Origin: Atopostipes sp963558565
GTDB taxonomy: Bacteria > Bacillota > Bacilli > Lactobacillales > Carnobacteriaceae_A
Direction: 5' to 3'
Assembly: GCA_963558565.1 (NCBI GenBank)
Contig: CAUWGX010000004.1
Coordinates: forward strand, 124,001 to 188,000
Length of the DNA: 64,000 nt
Positions within the stretch are counted from its first letter, which is position 1; each line of letters opens with the position of its first letter. Below, piece after piece: positions 1-8,575 of the stretch. The translations under genes were made by a program, and so were the position numbers. The notes under the pieces were generated by a model, which was not told where the DNA came from, did not search any database, and saw only the letters and a list, made by a program, of their open reading frames with translations.

Positions 1-2
1 AA

Positions 3-1166
3 GGAAAATTTAAACCCTGGATTCGGAGGATGGCAGGGCCGGTTGCACTAGCGAATTTTCTTATGTATCAGTCATCTCTAGTGAATGCTCCGATGATTGT
101 ACGAATTATTTATATGTATATTACTTATTTATTATGGGGTAGTATTTTTTACACAGCTGTTAATATTCCATACGGTTCAATGGCAGGAGTTATGTCGCCA
201 GATCCAGATGAGCGAACATCGCTTTCGGTATTCCGAGCAACCGGAGCGACCATATCGAGTATGCTCATTGGTGTAGTGACACCGTTATTCATTTTCGAGA
301 CAGATGCAATAGGAAATGAAGTTGTACGGGGAGGATGGGTGTTTCCAACAGTAGCTGGCGTGTTTTCTGTACTCGCTATTCTTTTCTATTATATTTGCCA
401 TAAATGGTCAACAGAACGTGTTAAAGTCCCGGAAGAAAGTGAAGAAGAACAAGTACCATTTCTCCAATCTTTCAAACAAGTCTTAACGAATCGTTCACTG
501 GTGGGGATTGCGTTAGCCTCTATTTTATTATTAATGAGCATGATTTCTATGCAGCAACTCATAAATTATCTTTTCCCATTTTATTACGGGGAATCATCTG
601 GTATTTCCATTATGACGTTTCTTATGACTGGGCTTTCTTTAGTAGTTGGAATGCCTATCGCTAACTGGTTAGGAAAATCGATAGGGAAAAAAGAAGTAGG
701 GACCCTTGGAATGTTTGCTGGTTCTGCATTGTTCTTTCTTCTCTATTTTATGCGTCCGGAAAACATGTTTATTTTTATCGTCATTGCGTCCTTTGGGTTT
801 TTATCCATTGGTATTTTTAATGGCATTGTCTGGGGAGCGGTGACAGATGTTGTGGATGATCATGATGTCCAAAAAGATGAAAGAGCAGATGGCGTCATTT
901 ACGGAGTGAACTCTTTCGCACGTAAAGTTGGTCAAGCATTGGCAGGTGGAATGGGTGGTTATGCGTTAACCTTTATTGGCTATGAACCTGGAGCTACTGA
1001 ACAAGCAGCAGGCGTTTTAGATAGTCTTTATGATGTGACGATATTAATACCAGCCATTGGTTCTCTCATTTGCGGTTTTGTTTTACTTTTCTTATATCCG
1101 TTAAGTAAGAAACGTGTGGAAGAAAATCAACGTCTTTTAAATGAAAGAGCGGTCGAAAGAGAATAA
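3..1166 (+). CDS. GPH-family sugar:cation symporter (MelB-like), 5' partial
   Basis: The reading frame is open from the first bases of the window and reads GKFKPWIRRMAGP, a loop typical of the glycoside-pentoside-hexuronide:cation symporters. The true start therefore lies upstream and roughly the first 60-80 residues are missing. The visible part has about ten hydrophobic segments and ends in a charged tail, as in this family. It should be an inner-membrane secondary transporter for a glycoside, uronide or similar solute; the substrate cannot be read from the sequence. About 100 bp separate it from an amidase, so the two may be co-transcribed. An internal ATG at 30 falls inside the conserved region and is not a credible start. 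Confidence 0.8.
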   Translation, partial: GKFKPWIRRMAGPVALANFLMYQSSLVNAPMIVRIIYMYITYLLWGSIFYTAVNIPYGSMAGVMSPDPDERTSLSVFRATGATISSMLIGVVTPLFIFETDAIGNEVVRGGWVFPTVAGVFSVLAILFYYICHKWSTERVKVPEESEEEQVPFLQSFKQVLTNRSLVGIALASILLLMSMISMQQLINYLFPFYYGESSGISIMTFLMTGLSLVVGMPIANWLGKSIGKKEVGTLGMFAGSALFFLLYFMRPENMFIFIVIASFGFLSIGIFNGIVWGAVTDVVDDHDVQKDERADGVIYGVNSFARKVGQALAGGMGGYALTFIGYEPGATEQAAGVLDSLYDVTILIPAIGSLICGFVLLFLYPLSKKRVEENQRLLNERAVERE

Positions 1167-1263
1167 TGGTATAAAATTTAGAGTGTCTTAAAAATGAATC
1201 TGGCAGTTAGCTATTTTCCATAAAAAAAGAATAAAACAAAAATATACTAAAGGAGAGAAACAA

Positions 1264-2697
1264 ATGAAATTAGAAGAATATATTAAACACGATGCGGTAG
1301 GTTTAGCAGAAATGGTTAAAAATAACGAAGTTACACCGGAGGAACTGAAAGGTTTAGCATTCGAAATGCTGGATAAAGTAAATGCTAGATTAAATGTGGT
1401 TGCTACCTTAGTACCTGATGAATTAGCAAATCAAGAGGATTGGGTAAGTTATGACGGCCCGTTTGCAGGGATTCCTTTCTTTATTAAAGATGTTCCACCT
1501 CTGGCAGCGGGCTTGGAAGCAAACAATGGGAGTCGCTTTTTACAAGGAAATAAAAATAATTACGATGCAAATTTAATGAAAAGGTTCAGAAAAGCAGGAC
1601 TAAATACGATTGCGACAGGTACTGTTCCAGAATACTCAGCTAATTTCACTACCGAATCTGAGCTATATGGCATAACACGCAACCCATGGAATACGGAATA
1701 TAGTGTAGGTGGTTCGAGTGGAGGTTCGGCTGCAGCTGTAGCGGCAGGAATTGTCCCTATTGCTCATGGTGGAGATGGGGGAGGCTCTATTAGAGTCCCG
1801 GCCGCGAATAATGGATTAATTGGTTTAAAAACAACTCGTGGTAGAACGCCAAATGGCCCTGATCGGGGTGAAACTGATGCAGGTACAGCGGTTCAATTTG
1901 GTATGACGAAATCAATAAGAGACACTGCTTTATATCTGGATGAAATTAGTGGACCAGATATAGGAGCTTATGCATATGCGGAACCTCCAAAGCAGCCTTA
2001 TAGTGAAACATATTCGACACCTCCAAAAAAATTAAAGATTGCTTGGACAGATCAATTATTAGCGGATGAACCAGCAACAGAAGAAATGCAGAAAGTTTTA
2101 CACAGCACAATAGAATTACTTGAAGACTTAGGACACGAAGTGGTTAAAGATGCTCCAGAGGTCGATTCAGAAGAGTTTTGGATGCATTTTGATAATATCG
2201 GAGCCCCATATAAAACAGTGGGTATTGAAGATAGTGCAAAAAAACTACAGAGAGAACCTTCTCTTGAAAATTTAGAACCTTCTACTTATGAAACCTATCA
2301 AAGAGGTCGAGAAGTATCAGGTATGGATCATGTAAAAGCACTTAATTACCAAAATAGCGTTTCACGTCACTTAGGTGAATTCTTTACAAAATATGATTTG
2401 CTATTAACCCCGACTACAGGAAGAAGAACGCCAAAAATTGGAGAGTATTATCCTATGGAAAAATCAAACCCGGAACATAAATCTCAGTATGCGCAATTTA
2501 CACCACTATTCAATTTGACGGGCACGCCAGCAATTTCTCTTCCTCTGGAGGAGACAGAAGATGGTTTGCCGCTGGGTATACAATTTTCTGGAAAATTTGG
2601 TGACGAAGAAACATTATTAAGATTAGGAAGACAGCTTGAAATTGAAAGACCATGGAAAGAGCGACACCATAAAATGTTTGATAAATTAATTAATTGA
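1264..2697 (+). CDS. Amidase signature family enzyme
   Basis: A 477-residue cytoplasmic hydrolase of the amidase signature family, which uses a Ser-cisSer-Lys triad. The lysine is seen in PFFIKDVPP near residue 75 and the Gly/Ser-rich signature in GGSSGGSAAAVAAG near residues 150-163, followed by GGDGGGSIRVPA, which carries the nucleophilic serine. Length fits stand-alone amidases of the GatA/6-aminohexanoate-cyclic-dimer hydrolase type. No GatB or GatC neighbour exists, so it is not the tRNA amidotransferase. The start has a good AAAGGAGAG site. Downstream are two small cupins. The natural amide substrate is unknown; a role in degrading whatever the upstream symporter imports is inference. 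Confidence 0.85.
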   Translation: MKLEEYIKHDAVGLAEMVKNNEVTPEELKGLAFEMLDKVNARLNVVATLVPDELANQEDWVSYDGPFAGIPFFIKDVPPLAAGLEANNGSRFLQGNKNNYDANLMKRFRKAGLNTIATGTVPEYSANFTTESELYGITRNPWNTEYSVGGSSGGSAAAVAAGIVPIAHGGDGGGSIRVPAANNGLIGLKTTRGRTPNGPDRGETDAGTAVQFGMTKSIRDTALYLDEISGPDIGAYAYAEPPKQPYSETYSTPPKKLKIAWTDQLLADEPATEEMQKVLHSTIELLEDLGHEVVKDAPEVDSEEFWMHFDNIGAPYKTVGIEDSAKKLQREPSLENLEPSTYETYQRGREVSGMDHVKALNYQNSVSRHLGEFFTKYDLLLTPTTGRRTPKIGEYYPMEKSNPEHKSQYAQFTPLFNLTGTPAISLPLEETEDGLPLGIQFSGKFGDEETLLRLGRQLEIERPWKERHHKMFDKLIN

Positions 2698-2732
2698 GCA
2701 AAATAAAATGATTATAAAGAAGGATGATAAAA

Positions 2733-2999
2733 ATGGAAAAAACAGTAGTAGTAGATAAAGTAGACAATAATAAGGTTTATATTGATCGACTAAGTATTGA
2801 GGTTGAAGAAACGGAAAGTTTTACAGCGAAAACAGATCTATTTTGTTATATCATTGCAGGATATGGACTCATGAGTATTGAATCTTACGGTTATAGTTTT
2901 GAACCAGAAGTGGGCGTTTATATTCCAAAAGGAACAGAATATAAACTTACAAACACGGGAGATGTAAACTTTGAAATTGTCTCCTTTGGCGTGCAATAA
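2733..2999 (+). CDS. Small cupin-like protein
   Basis: An 88-residue all-beta protein. The frame also opens with an ATG at 2724, but AAGG at 2720-2723 sits 9 nt before the ATG at 2733, which is the better start. The pattern IAGYGLMSIESYGYSFEPEVGVYIPKGTEYKLTNTGD matches the second half of a cupin barrel (the PxGxxH-like turn is present as PKGTEY). The histidines that normally bind metal are absent, so it may be a binding or structural cupin instead of an enzyme. It follows the amidase by 35 bp and precedes a second, metal-competent cupin, which suggests one transcription unit. Function unknown. Confidence 0.65.
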   Translation: MEKTVVVDKVDNNKVYIDRLSIEVEETESFTAKTDLFCYIIAGYGLMSIESYGYSFEPEVGVYIPKGTEYKLTNTGDVNFEIVSFGVQ

Positions 3000-3086
3000 A
3001 ACAATTAAAGGCACAATCTACACGGACTATAAATAACTAAAAGAATAGACCTAATAAAAATTAAAATCATGAAAAGGATGGATAAA

Positions 3087-3437
3087 ATGGGTGCAAATAT
3101 TATAATTAAAAGATTAAGTGATACAAATCATGAAGAAGAAACGAGTAGAATTCCAAGAAACTTTATAAAAGCGATAGATATTGATGATACTTCATTTAAT
3201 AGTTGTGATCATGTTTCGTACTATACTGGTGGAGGAGTAGCTCCTCACAGTCATGAGGATATGGAAGAAGTTTTCTATTTTGTTAGAGGTACGGGAGTTT
3301 TATTTTTAGATGGGGAAGAAATTCCAGTAAAAGCAGGAAGTGCCGTAGTGTCCCCTCCAAATACGACACATGAAGTCAAGAATACAGGAGATGATATATT
3401 ACAACATGTCGTTGTTTCGGTTAAAACAGACGGTTAA
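3087..3437 (+). CDS. Cupin-domain protein with metal-binding motif
   Basis: A 116-residue single-domain cupin. The track start at 3069 (ATG) is less likely than the ATG at 3087, which has AAAAGG at 3072-3077 at 9 nt spacing. The canonical cupin motif 1 is visible as PHSHEDMEEVFYFVRGTG and motif 2 as PPNTTHEV, giving the two histidines, one glutamate and distal histidine of a metal-binding cupin. These proteins can be isomerases, dioxygenases or sugar-binding regulators, and nothing here decides among them. Its place behind the amidase and the first cupin suggests a shared catabolic task. Confidence 0.75.
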   Translation: MGANIIIKRLSDTNHEEETSRIPRNFIKAIDIDDTSFNSCDHVSYYTGGGVAPHSHEDMEEVFYFVRGTGVLFLDGEEIPVKAGSAVVSPPNTTHEVKNTGDDILQHVVVSVKTDG

Positions 3438-3531
3438 TTTTAGATAACTTTATAAGAAACAAAAGATGAACTTTCATCATAGAAACCCTCAAAAGTTCGA
3501 GTTTATTTAATTCTATATTATGGAGCTCATT

Positions 3532-3580
3532 GAGTGGTTATTTTCGAAACGCAATCGGAAATAACCACTCAATTTTGCTT
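3532..3580 (+). terminator. Rho-independent terminator after the cupin genes
   Basis: Arms GAGTGGTTATTTTCG and CGGAAATAACCACTC pair over 15 bp with one G-U, around a 9-nt loop, followed by AATTTTGCTTT. It closes the amidase-cupin unit. Confidence 0.8.
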
Positions 3581-3637
3581 TAATTCGTTCTGTATTTTAG
3601 TTTTGAAGAGGTTTCTTTTTAGATTGAATCAGTAGAC

Positions 3638-3660
3638 AGCGCAAAAGCAGCGCTTTTTTT
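3638..3660 (+). terminator. Short hairpin with U tract
   Basis: Arms AGCGC and GCGCT around a 7-nt loop, directly followed by seven T. The stem is only 5 bp, so this is a weak terminator at best. Confidence 0.4.
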
Positions 3661-3745
3661 AGTGCCGATGATTCCTCATATAAGACTGGGACTCGTTGAT
3701 TGTAGACGGTGCTATACGAACAATAAACATAATAAAAGATAGAAT

Positions 3746-3790
3746 ATAGAGTGCTAGTGATTTTCGTTCATTGGCGCTCTATTTATTTTT
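3746..3790 (+). terminator. Terminator-like hairpin
   Basis: Arms ATAGAGTGC and GCGCTCTAT (one G-U) around a 19-nt loop, followed by TTATTTTTA. No gene ends just upstream, so it may be left over from a lost transcription unit. Confidence 0.5.
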
Positions 3791-3986
3791 ACGAAGTGGA
3801 ACGGTTATTTACACAGTAATGGATCGATATATGCTATGATGGAAGCGAAAATATCTTCTGTGTAGAAAGTTATCATTTTAGCTATTCTTTTTAATTTGCA
3901 GCATTTTTACGGGCTTCATTTCACGGAAGAGGGTTTGAGCTTTAAGGTTTTGGGCTTATAAAAACAAGAGATAGGTGAGGGTGTTT

Positions 3987-5225
3987 ATGGAAAATAAGAG
4001 GCAACGATTCGTGACGTTTTTAAGTCTTTTGGCGATTTTATTGGTGGGTTGTGGGGAGAGCGCGGAAGAAAAAGCGACTGGAGAAAATAAGGAAGCTTAT
4101 GAAACGACGGTTCAAAAAGGCGTGGACGAATTACAGTTAGACCATTTTGAAAAGGCCATAGCTTATTTTGAAAGAGCATTGGAGGAAGAGGAAGAAAGTG
4201 AGGAAGCCGCGACGCTGTTGGAACAGACAGAAGCTTATATGGAGGCGCGTGAATTATTTGAGGAAGAACAATATGAAGCAGCGCTTGAAAAAGCAGAGGC
4301 TGTTCAAGGGGTGGCGGACGGTTCCACTTATCTCTCGCAGCAAGCCAATCAATTACATACGGAGATCGGCACCATATTAGCGGAAGAAAAAGAAGCGGAG
4401 CAACAAGCGAAAACTGAGGAAGAAAGGTTAGAAGAGTTTCAAGGAGTTTTTGCTTTATTTTCAGGCACTCCTTATGAATCGGCCATCGAGTTCACTTTTA
4501 TGTTGAACGGAGAGACCACTATGGAGGGCTTTAGACAATCGGACTATGTGATGAGTGAGGTGACGGCTCAATCTTTTGAGGGAGATACGCTCATAATGGA
4601 TATCCATACGCCCGCGCAGCCCGGTTATGGTGAATCCACACACCAACTGGCTATGAATTTAGGTTATGATGAAAAGGGTGATCAATATATTGTCTTCGGA
4701 ACGGAGGAAAAACTTTATCCGATTACCGTGGATGATTTACTCGAAAGTGGGTTTAATGTGCCGAGTGTTTACGAACCATTTTTTGATGAATTAAGAGCTT
4801 ACGACCAAAAGGTACCAAGAACCATATCATGGTCAAATACGGAGGCATTGGAAGACTATTCAGCTAAAGAAATTGAGTACGCGCGCGTGTGGCTGAATAC
4901 GATTGGTCATGTAGAAGTCGATGAATTAAATGTTCAATATGAGCGCGAAGGAACCCCCATCAATACGTACGACGATGAGAGTGCAGTTTATCCGGAAGAT
5001 GTGACGATAATAACCGGCCGCTATACCGCAGATGGGATGATTGTCTACAGTGGAAATGGAGATGGAACGATAAATATTTACGATGTCCCTTCCCATTGGC
5101 ATGCGCCACCTGAAGATTGGCCAGCAATTTATGAAGATATTTTAGATACTTCGACCCTGTACCTGGAGCCGATGAATGACAGCGAAGTGGTGCAGCTGAT
5201 TGAGAAGATGACGATTCATGAGTGA
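3987..5225 (+). CDS. Lipoprotein with TPR-like repeats
   Basis: A 412-residue exported lipoprotein. The frame opens at a GTG at 3975, but AGGTGAGG at 3973-3980 points to the ATG at 3987. The N-terminus has a basic start, a hydrophobic stretch and the lipobox LLVGC, so the mature protein would be anchored by cysteine about 23. Residues of roughly 40-130 form Glu/Ala-rich helical pairs such as ELDHF-EKAIAYFERALEEEEE and LFEEEQYEAALEKAEAV, typical of tetratricopeptide repeats. A following coiled linker leads to a C-terminal half that I do not recognise. It stands alone between terminator hairpins and a long leader. A role in envelope maintenance or protein-protein contact is inference. Confidence 0.75.
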   Translation: MENKRQRFVTFLSLLAILLVGCGESAEEKATGENKEAYETTVQKGVDELQLDHFEKAIAYFERALEEEEESEEAATLLEQTEAYMEARELFEEEQYEAALEKAEAVQGVADGSTYLSQQANQLHTEIGTILAEEKEAEQQAKTEEERLEEFQGVFALFSGTPYESAIEFTFMLNGETTMEGFRQSDYVMSEVTAQSFEGDTLIMDIHTPAQPGYGESTHQLAMNLGYDEKGDQYIVFGTEEKLYPITVDDLLESGFNVPSVYEPFFDELRAYDQKVPRTISWSNTEALEDYSAKEIEYARVWLNTIGHVEVDELNVQYEREGTPINTYDDESAVYPEDVTIITGRYTADGMIVYSGNGDGTINIYDVPSHWHAPPEDWPAIYEDILDTSTLYLEPMNDSEVVQLIEKMTIHE

Positions 5226-5498
5226 GGGTTTGGGGGTAAAAGACTAAGAGAAGGGTTGTTTTGTAGAATAATGTAGCTTTTAAAAGTCAAAAATTTTAGA
5301 GGGGAGGTTATAACTTTTATATGCTAAAAAAATATATTTGAGCACTTTGCCTGACATTATATTTGCTCATATTGTGACTGGACAATCAATATTTCAAGAA
5401 CATAAAAGTGTTGCTGAAACAAAAGAATGATTATAAAAAGACCTTAGCGCATTCAGGTTGTCCTTCGTTTTTACAGAAGAATAAAAATATTAATTGAC

Positions 5499-5510
5499 GA
5501 AAACGTTTAC
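5499..5510. promoter_or_regulatory. Operator-like palindrome, copy 1
   Basis: GAAAACGTTTAC, a LacI-type half-perfect version of the motif repeated further down this leader. It is the weakest of the four copies. Confidence 0.5.
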
Positions 5511-5582
5511 TTATGATAGGGTTTTAATGAGTAGATTGATTAAACCTCATAAAGCAAGTAGTTTCATTTATTTTTACATAAA

Positions 5583-5598
5583 ACGTAAACGTTTACGT
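5583..5598. promoter_or_regulatory. Operator, perfect 16-bp palindrome, copy 2
   Basis: ACGTAAACGTTTACGT is its own reverse complement. The central CG with symmetric A/T flanks is the hallmark of LacI-family operators, including MalR-type sites of lactic acid bacteria. The LacI-family regulator encoded at 10456 is the obvious candidate to bind it. Confidence 0.7.
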
Positions 5599-5734
5599 AA
5601 AAAGTATCGAAGTTATAAATGAAGGCTACTAAAATCATTAGCAGGTTAAACGATTAGACAGGTGCAATATTATAATTTATAAAAGTGGAACTACGCGACT
5701 AAATAAGTATCCACTTTTTAATATAACTATTAAC

Positions 5735-5746
5735 GTAAACGTTTAA
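5735..5746. promoter_or_regulatory. Operator-like palindrome, copy 3
   Basis: GTAAACGTTTAA, preceded by AC as in the perfect copy. It lies 150 bp after copy 2, centre to centre. Confidence 0.6.
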
Positions 5747-5886
5747 CTCACCTCTTTTATAATCAATTTATAGAGCTTAAAAGTTTTAGTTTATCAAACC
5801 CCAAAGCAGCATAATAATGAACAAATAGCAGTATTTATAAAAATAGAGGGGTCAAATAAAATATTCATTATTTTTTACTATTTTAC

Positions 5887-5898
5887 GTAAACGTTTAA
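5887..5898. promoter_or_regulatory. Operator-like palindrome, copy 4
   Basis: GTAAACGTTTAA again preceded by AC. It is 152 bp after copy 3 and about 110 bp before the alpha-glucosidase start, the best position for control of this operon. Confidence 0.6.
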
Positions 5899-6006
5899 CC
5901 TCTAATAAAAAATCGAGATTATGAGTGTTTAATTTTTTGAAAGTCTTGATATAGAGATTGAAAGAATAAATAAAAGTGTATTTAAATATTGAAAGGTGGA
6001 AAATTC

Positions 6007-7668
6007 GTGCAACAAAGTAAGCAGTGGTGGAAAGAAGCAGTCGTTTATCAAGTCTATCCACGAAGTTTTTATGATTCAAATGGTGATGGTATTGGAGATA
6101 TAAGAGGCGTCATTAAAAAGCTGGATTATATAAAGGGACTGGGTATCGATGTCATCTGGTTAAGTCCTGTCTATGAATCACCGAATGATGATAATGGCTA
6201 TGATATTAGTGATTATCAAGATATTTTAGAAGAATTTGGAACAATGGATGATCTGGACGAATTACTAGCGGAAACCCATAAACGGGGCATGAGATTAATT
6301 ATGGATCTTGTTATAAACCATACATCAGATGAACATGAATGGTTTATTGAATCACGTTCTTCAAAGGATAATCCTTATAGAGACTACTACATATGGCACC
6401 CAGGAGATGAAGAAGGTAATAGACCTAATAATTGGGAATCAATTTTTGGTGGTTCCGTTTGGGAATGGGATGAAGAAACTGAAGAATATTTTATGCATGT
6501 ATTTTCTAAAAAACAACCAGATTTAAATTGGGAAAACCCAGAAGTACGTCAAGCATTATATGACATGGTAAATTGGTGGCTAGATAAAGGAATTGATGGG
6601 TTCCGTGTAGATGCTATTACACATATCAAAAAGAAACCTGGGTTTCCTGACTTACTGAATCCATTGAATAAAGATGTGGTACCTTCTTTTGAATATCATA
6701 TGAACCAACCTGGAATTGGGGAACACTTATCGGAGTTAGCAAATGAAACTTTCGATCAGTATGATGTGATGACCGTTGGTGAAGCAAATGGAGTAGACGC
6801 AAAAGATGCAAAAAATTGGGTTGAAGAAGAAAATGGTTACTTTGATATGATTTTCCAATTTGAGCATGTGAATTTATGGGGCGCTAATCAAGGTCTTGAT
6901 TTAGTTCCTTTCAAACAAATTATGACTAGATGGCAAGAAGAGTTAGAGGGTGTTGGATGGAATGCGTTATACATTGAAAACCACGATTTAGTGCGTGCAG
7001 TTTCGTCATTGGGAGATGATGGAGATAAACGTAAAGCTTCTGGTAAAGCATTAGGTATGATGTATTTCTTTATGCAAGGGACTCCTTTTATTTATCAAGG
7101 TCAAGAAATTGGAATGACAAATATCCAGTTAGATTCTTTAGATGAGTATGATGATATCGAATCCGTCAATCGCACAAAGATTATGATTGAAGAAGGCATT
7201 GTCTTTGATGAAGCGATGGAATACATTTGGGATAACTCTCGTGATAATGTGCGAACGCCGATGCAATGGGATAGTTCTGAACAAGCAGGATTTACTACAG
7301 GTACACCATGGTTACAAATTAATAATAATTATGTCGACATTAACGTCCAAGAAGCATTGGCTGATCCGAATTCTATTTATCATTTTTATAAAAAAATGAT
7401 TGATATTCGTCGTGAATCTGAAACTTTAATCTATGGGTCTTACGAATTAATTGAAGCAGACCATCCATCGGTTTATGCTTATCTGCGACACGGGGAAGAT
7501 GAGCAGTATCTAATTGTGACTAACCTATTTAATGAACATGAAACGATGGATTTCTCAGACTACCATTTTGAAGAATTAGTATTATCGAACTATATTGTAA
7601 CGGATGAATTAAAAACAGAGTTTACATTGCGTCCTTATGAAGCACGTTTGTATAGATTATCTAAATAA
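6007..7668 (+). CDS. GH13 alpha-glucosidase
   Basis: A 553-residue cytoplasmic glycoside hydrolase of family 13, subfamily of alpha-glucosidases and oligo-1,6-glucosidases. A GTG at 6007 with AAGGTGG at 5992-5998 is preferred over the in-frame TTG at 5989. The catalytic barrel is evident from VVYQVYPRSFYDSNGDGIGD, DLVINHTSDEH, GFRVDAITHI (nucleophile Asp), TVGEANGV (acid/base Glu) and IENHD (third acidic residue). Ala-Ile-Thr after the nucleophile, instead of Val-Ile-Asn, leans toward alpha-1,4 over alpha-1,6 specificity. Downstream are a sugar-phosphatase and a PTS transporter, so its substrate is probably a disaccharide freed of its phosphate inside the cell. Control by the upstream operators is inferred. 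Confidence 0.9.
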   Translation: MQQSKQWWKEAVVYQVYPRSFYDSNGDGIGDIRGVIKKLDYIKGLGIDVIWLSPVYESPNDDNGYDISDYQDILEEFGTMDDLDELLAETHKRGMRLIMDLVINHTSDEHEWFIESRSSKDNPYRDYYIWHPGDEEGNRPNNWESIFGGSVWEWDEETEEYFMHVFSKKQPDLNWENPEVRQALYDMVNWWLDKGIDGFRVDAITHIKKKPGFPDLLNPLNKDVVPSFEYHMNQPGIGEHLSELANETFDQYDVMTVGEANGVDAKDAKNWVEEENGYFDMIFQFEHVNLWGANQGLDLVPFKQIMTRWQEELEGVGWNALYIENHDLVRAVSSLGDDGDKRKASGKALGMMYFFMQGTPFIYQGQEIGMTNIQLDSLDEYDDIESVNRTKIMIEEGIVFDEAMEYIWDNSRDNVRTPMQWDSSEQAGFTTGTPWLQINNNYVDINVQEALADPNSIYHFYKKMIDIRRESETLIYGSYELIEADHPSVYAYLRHGEDEQYLIVTNLFNEHETMDFSDYHFEELVLSNYIVTDELKTEFTLRPYEARLYRLSK

Positions 7669-7685
7669 ATTAAAGGGACTTGGTA

Positions 7686-8528
7686 ATGAAAATATTAACA
7701 GTAAACGTTCATGGTTGGATGGAAGAGAACACGGAACAAAAAATAAAGTACTTAGCAAAAATCATTGCTCAAAAAGATTATGAAATTATCGCTCTTCAAG
7801 AAGTTAACCAACCGATGAAGCAAAAAGAAGTTACGCATCCAAAATTTATAAAATCAATCAATGAAAGTAACCCTATTCCACTCAAAGAGCAAAACTATGC
7901 TGGGCTTGTAATCCAAGAATTAGAAAAATTAGGGAAAGAATATTATTGGTCTTGGAGTGCCAATCATATTGGATATGATAAGTATGATGAAGGTTTATCT
8001 ATATTGTCTAAAAACCCACAAAAAACTGAAGCAATCACCGTTTCTGAGACAACAGATTATAGCAGCATATCAACAAGAAACGTTTTGAAAAGCGAAGTAA
8101 ACATTGAAGGAGAAAAATGGCATATTTTTAATGGCCATTTTTCTTGGTGGGAAGATAATAAAAAGAGCTTAGTCTTTAAAAATGAGTGGGATAAAGTACA
8201 AGAATATTTTAAAGATGTTAATAAAGAAAATGTTATCTTTATGGGTGATTTTAATAATGAAGCGGATCGAGTAGAGGAAGGGTATGATTATATATTAGAA
8301 ACAACACCATTCCTAAGTGACACGTACGTGATGGCTGAAAAAAGATATGGGGATGCCACGATTGTCGCAGGCATTGATGGATGGAATCATACTTTACTAG
8401 GTAAGCGGATTGATTATATCTTTTCTAGTAAGCGCTTGCCTGTAATGGAAAGCAATGTGATTTTCGATGGCAAGAATGAACCAGTAATCAGTGATCATTT
8501 TGGTGTAGAAGTTATTTTAGGAAAATAA
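7686..8528 (+). CDS. mapP: Endonuclease/exonuclease/phosphatase-fold sugar phosphatase, MapP-like
   Basis: A 280-residue protein of the metal-dependent EEP fold. AAAGGG at 7672-7677 fits the ATG at 7686. Motifs in order are KILTVNVHGW, IALQEV (metal-binding Glu), NGHFSWW (His), MGDFNNEAD (Asp/Asn), KRIDYIF and ISDHFGVEV (Asp-His). In Enterococcus faecalis a protein of this fold, MapP, dephosphorylates maltose 6'-phosphate made by a PTS. Here the gene lies between an alpha-glucosidase and an alpha-glucoside PTS, exactly the context expected for that role. The symbol is given by family and context; the sugar could also be another alpha-glucoside such as isomaltose or trehalose. Confidence 0.75.
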   Translation: MKILTVNVHGWMEENTEQKIKYLAKIIAQKDYEIIALQEVNQPMKQKEVTHPKFIKSINESNPIPLKEQNYAGLVIQELEKLGKEYYWSWSANHIGYDKYDEGLSILSKNPQKTEAITVSETTDYSSISTRNVLKSEVNIEGEKWHIFNGHFSWWEDNKKSLVFKNEWDKVQEYFKDVNKENVIFMGDFNNEADRVEEGYDYILETTPFLSDTYVMAEKRYGDATIVAGIDGWNHTLLGKRIDYIFSSKRLPVMESNVIFDGKNEPVISDHFGVEVILGK

Positions 8529-8575
8529 AGTTATAAAACATTAGAATATATTCAATTTTGGAAGGATTGAGAAAA

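Larger units (their letters stand above)
3438..3986. other. Intergenic region with three hairpins
   Basis: About 550 bp without a convincing gene. It holds three terminator-like hairpins (3532-3580, 3638-3660 and 3746-3790) and a TGCTATGAT extended -10-like element near 3831-3839 that may serve the downstream lipoprotein. Three stops in a row suggest that material between the units was lost or rearranged, but no recognisable coding remnant was found. Confidence 0.6.
5226..6006. other. Long non-coding leader with an operator array
   Basis: About 780 bp with no convincing gene. Its main content is four copies of a palindromic element with core GTAAACGTTTA (separate entries). A short frame around 5345-5430 reads AHIVTGQSIFQEHKSVAETKE before a stop, but it lacks an in-frame start and may be a coding remnant. 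The region is unusually long for a simple promoter. Confidence 0.6.

Noticed and set aside
1264..2697. GatA subunit of Asp/Glu-tRNA amidotransferase
   Set aside because: No gatB or gatC is linked, and the neighbours are cupins and a symporter.
5321..5430. Short possible gene in the alpha-glucosidase leader
   Set aside because: The ATG at 5321 runs into a stop after six codons; the peptide-like stretch AHIVTGQSIFQEHK is in another frame without a start. At most a decayed remnant.
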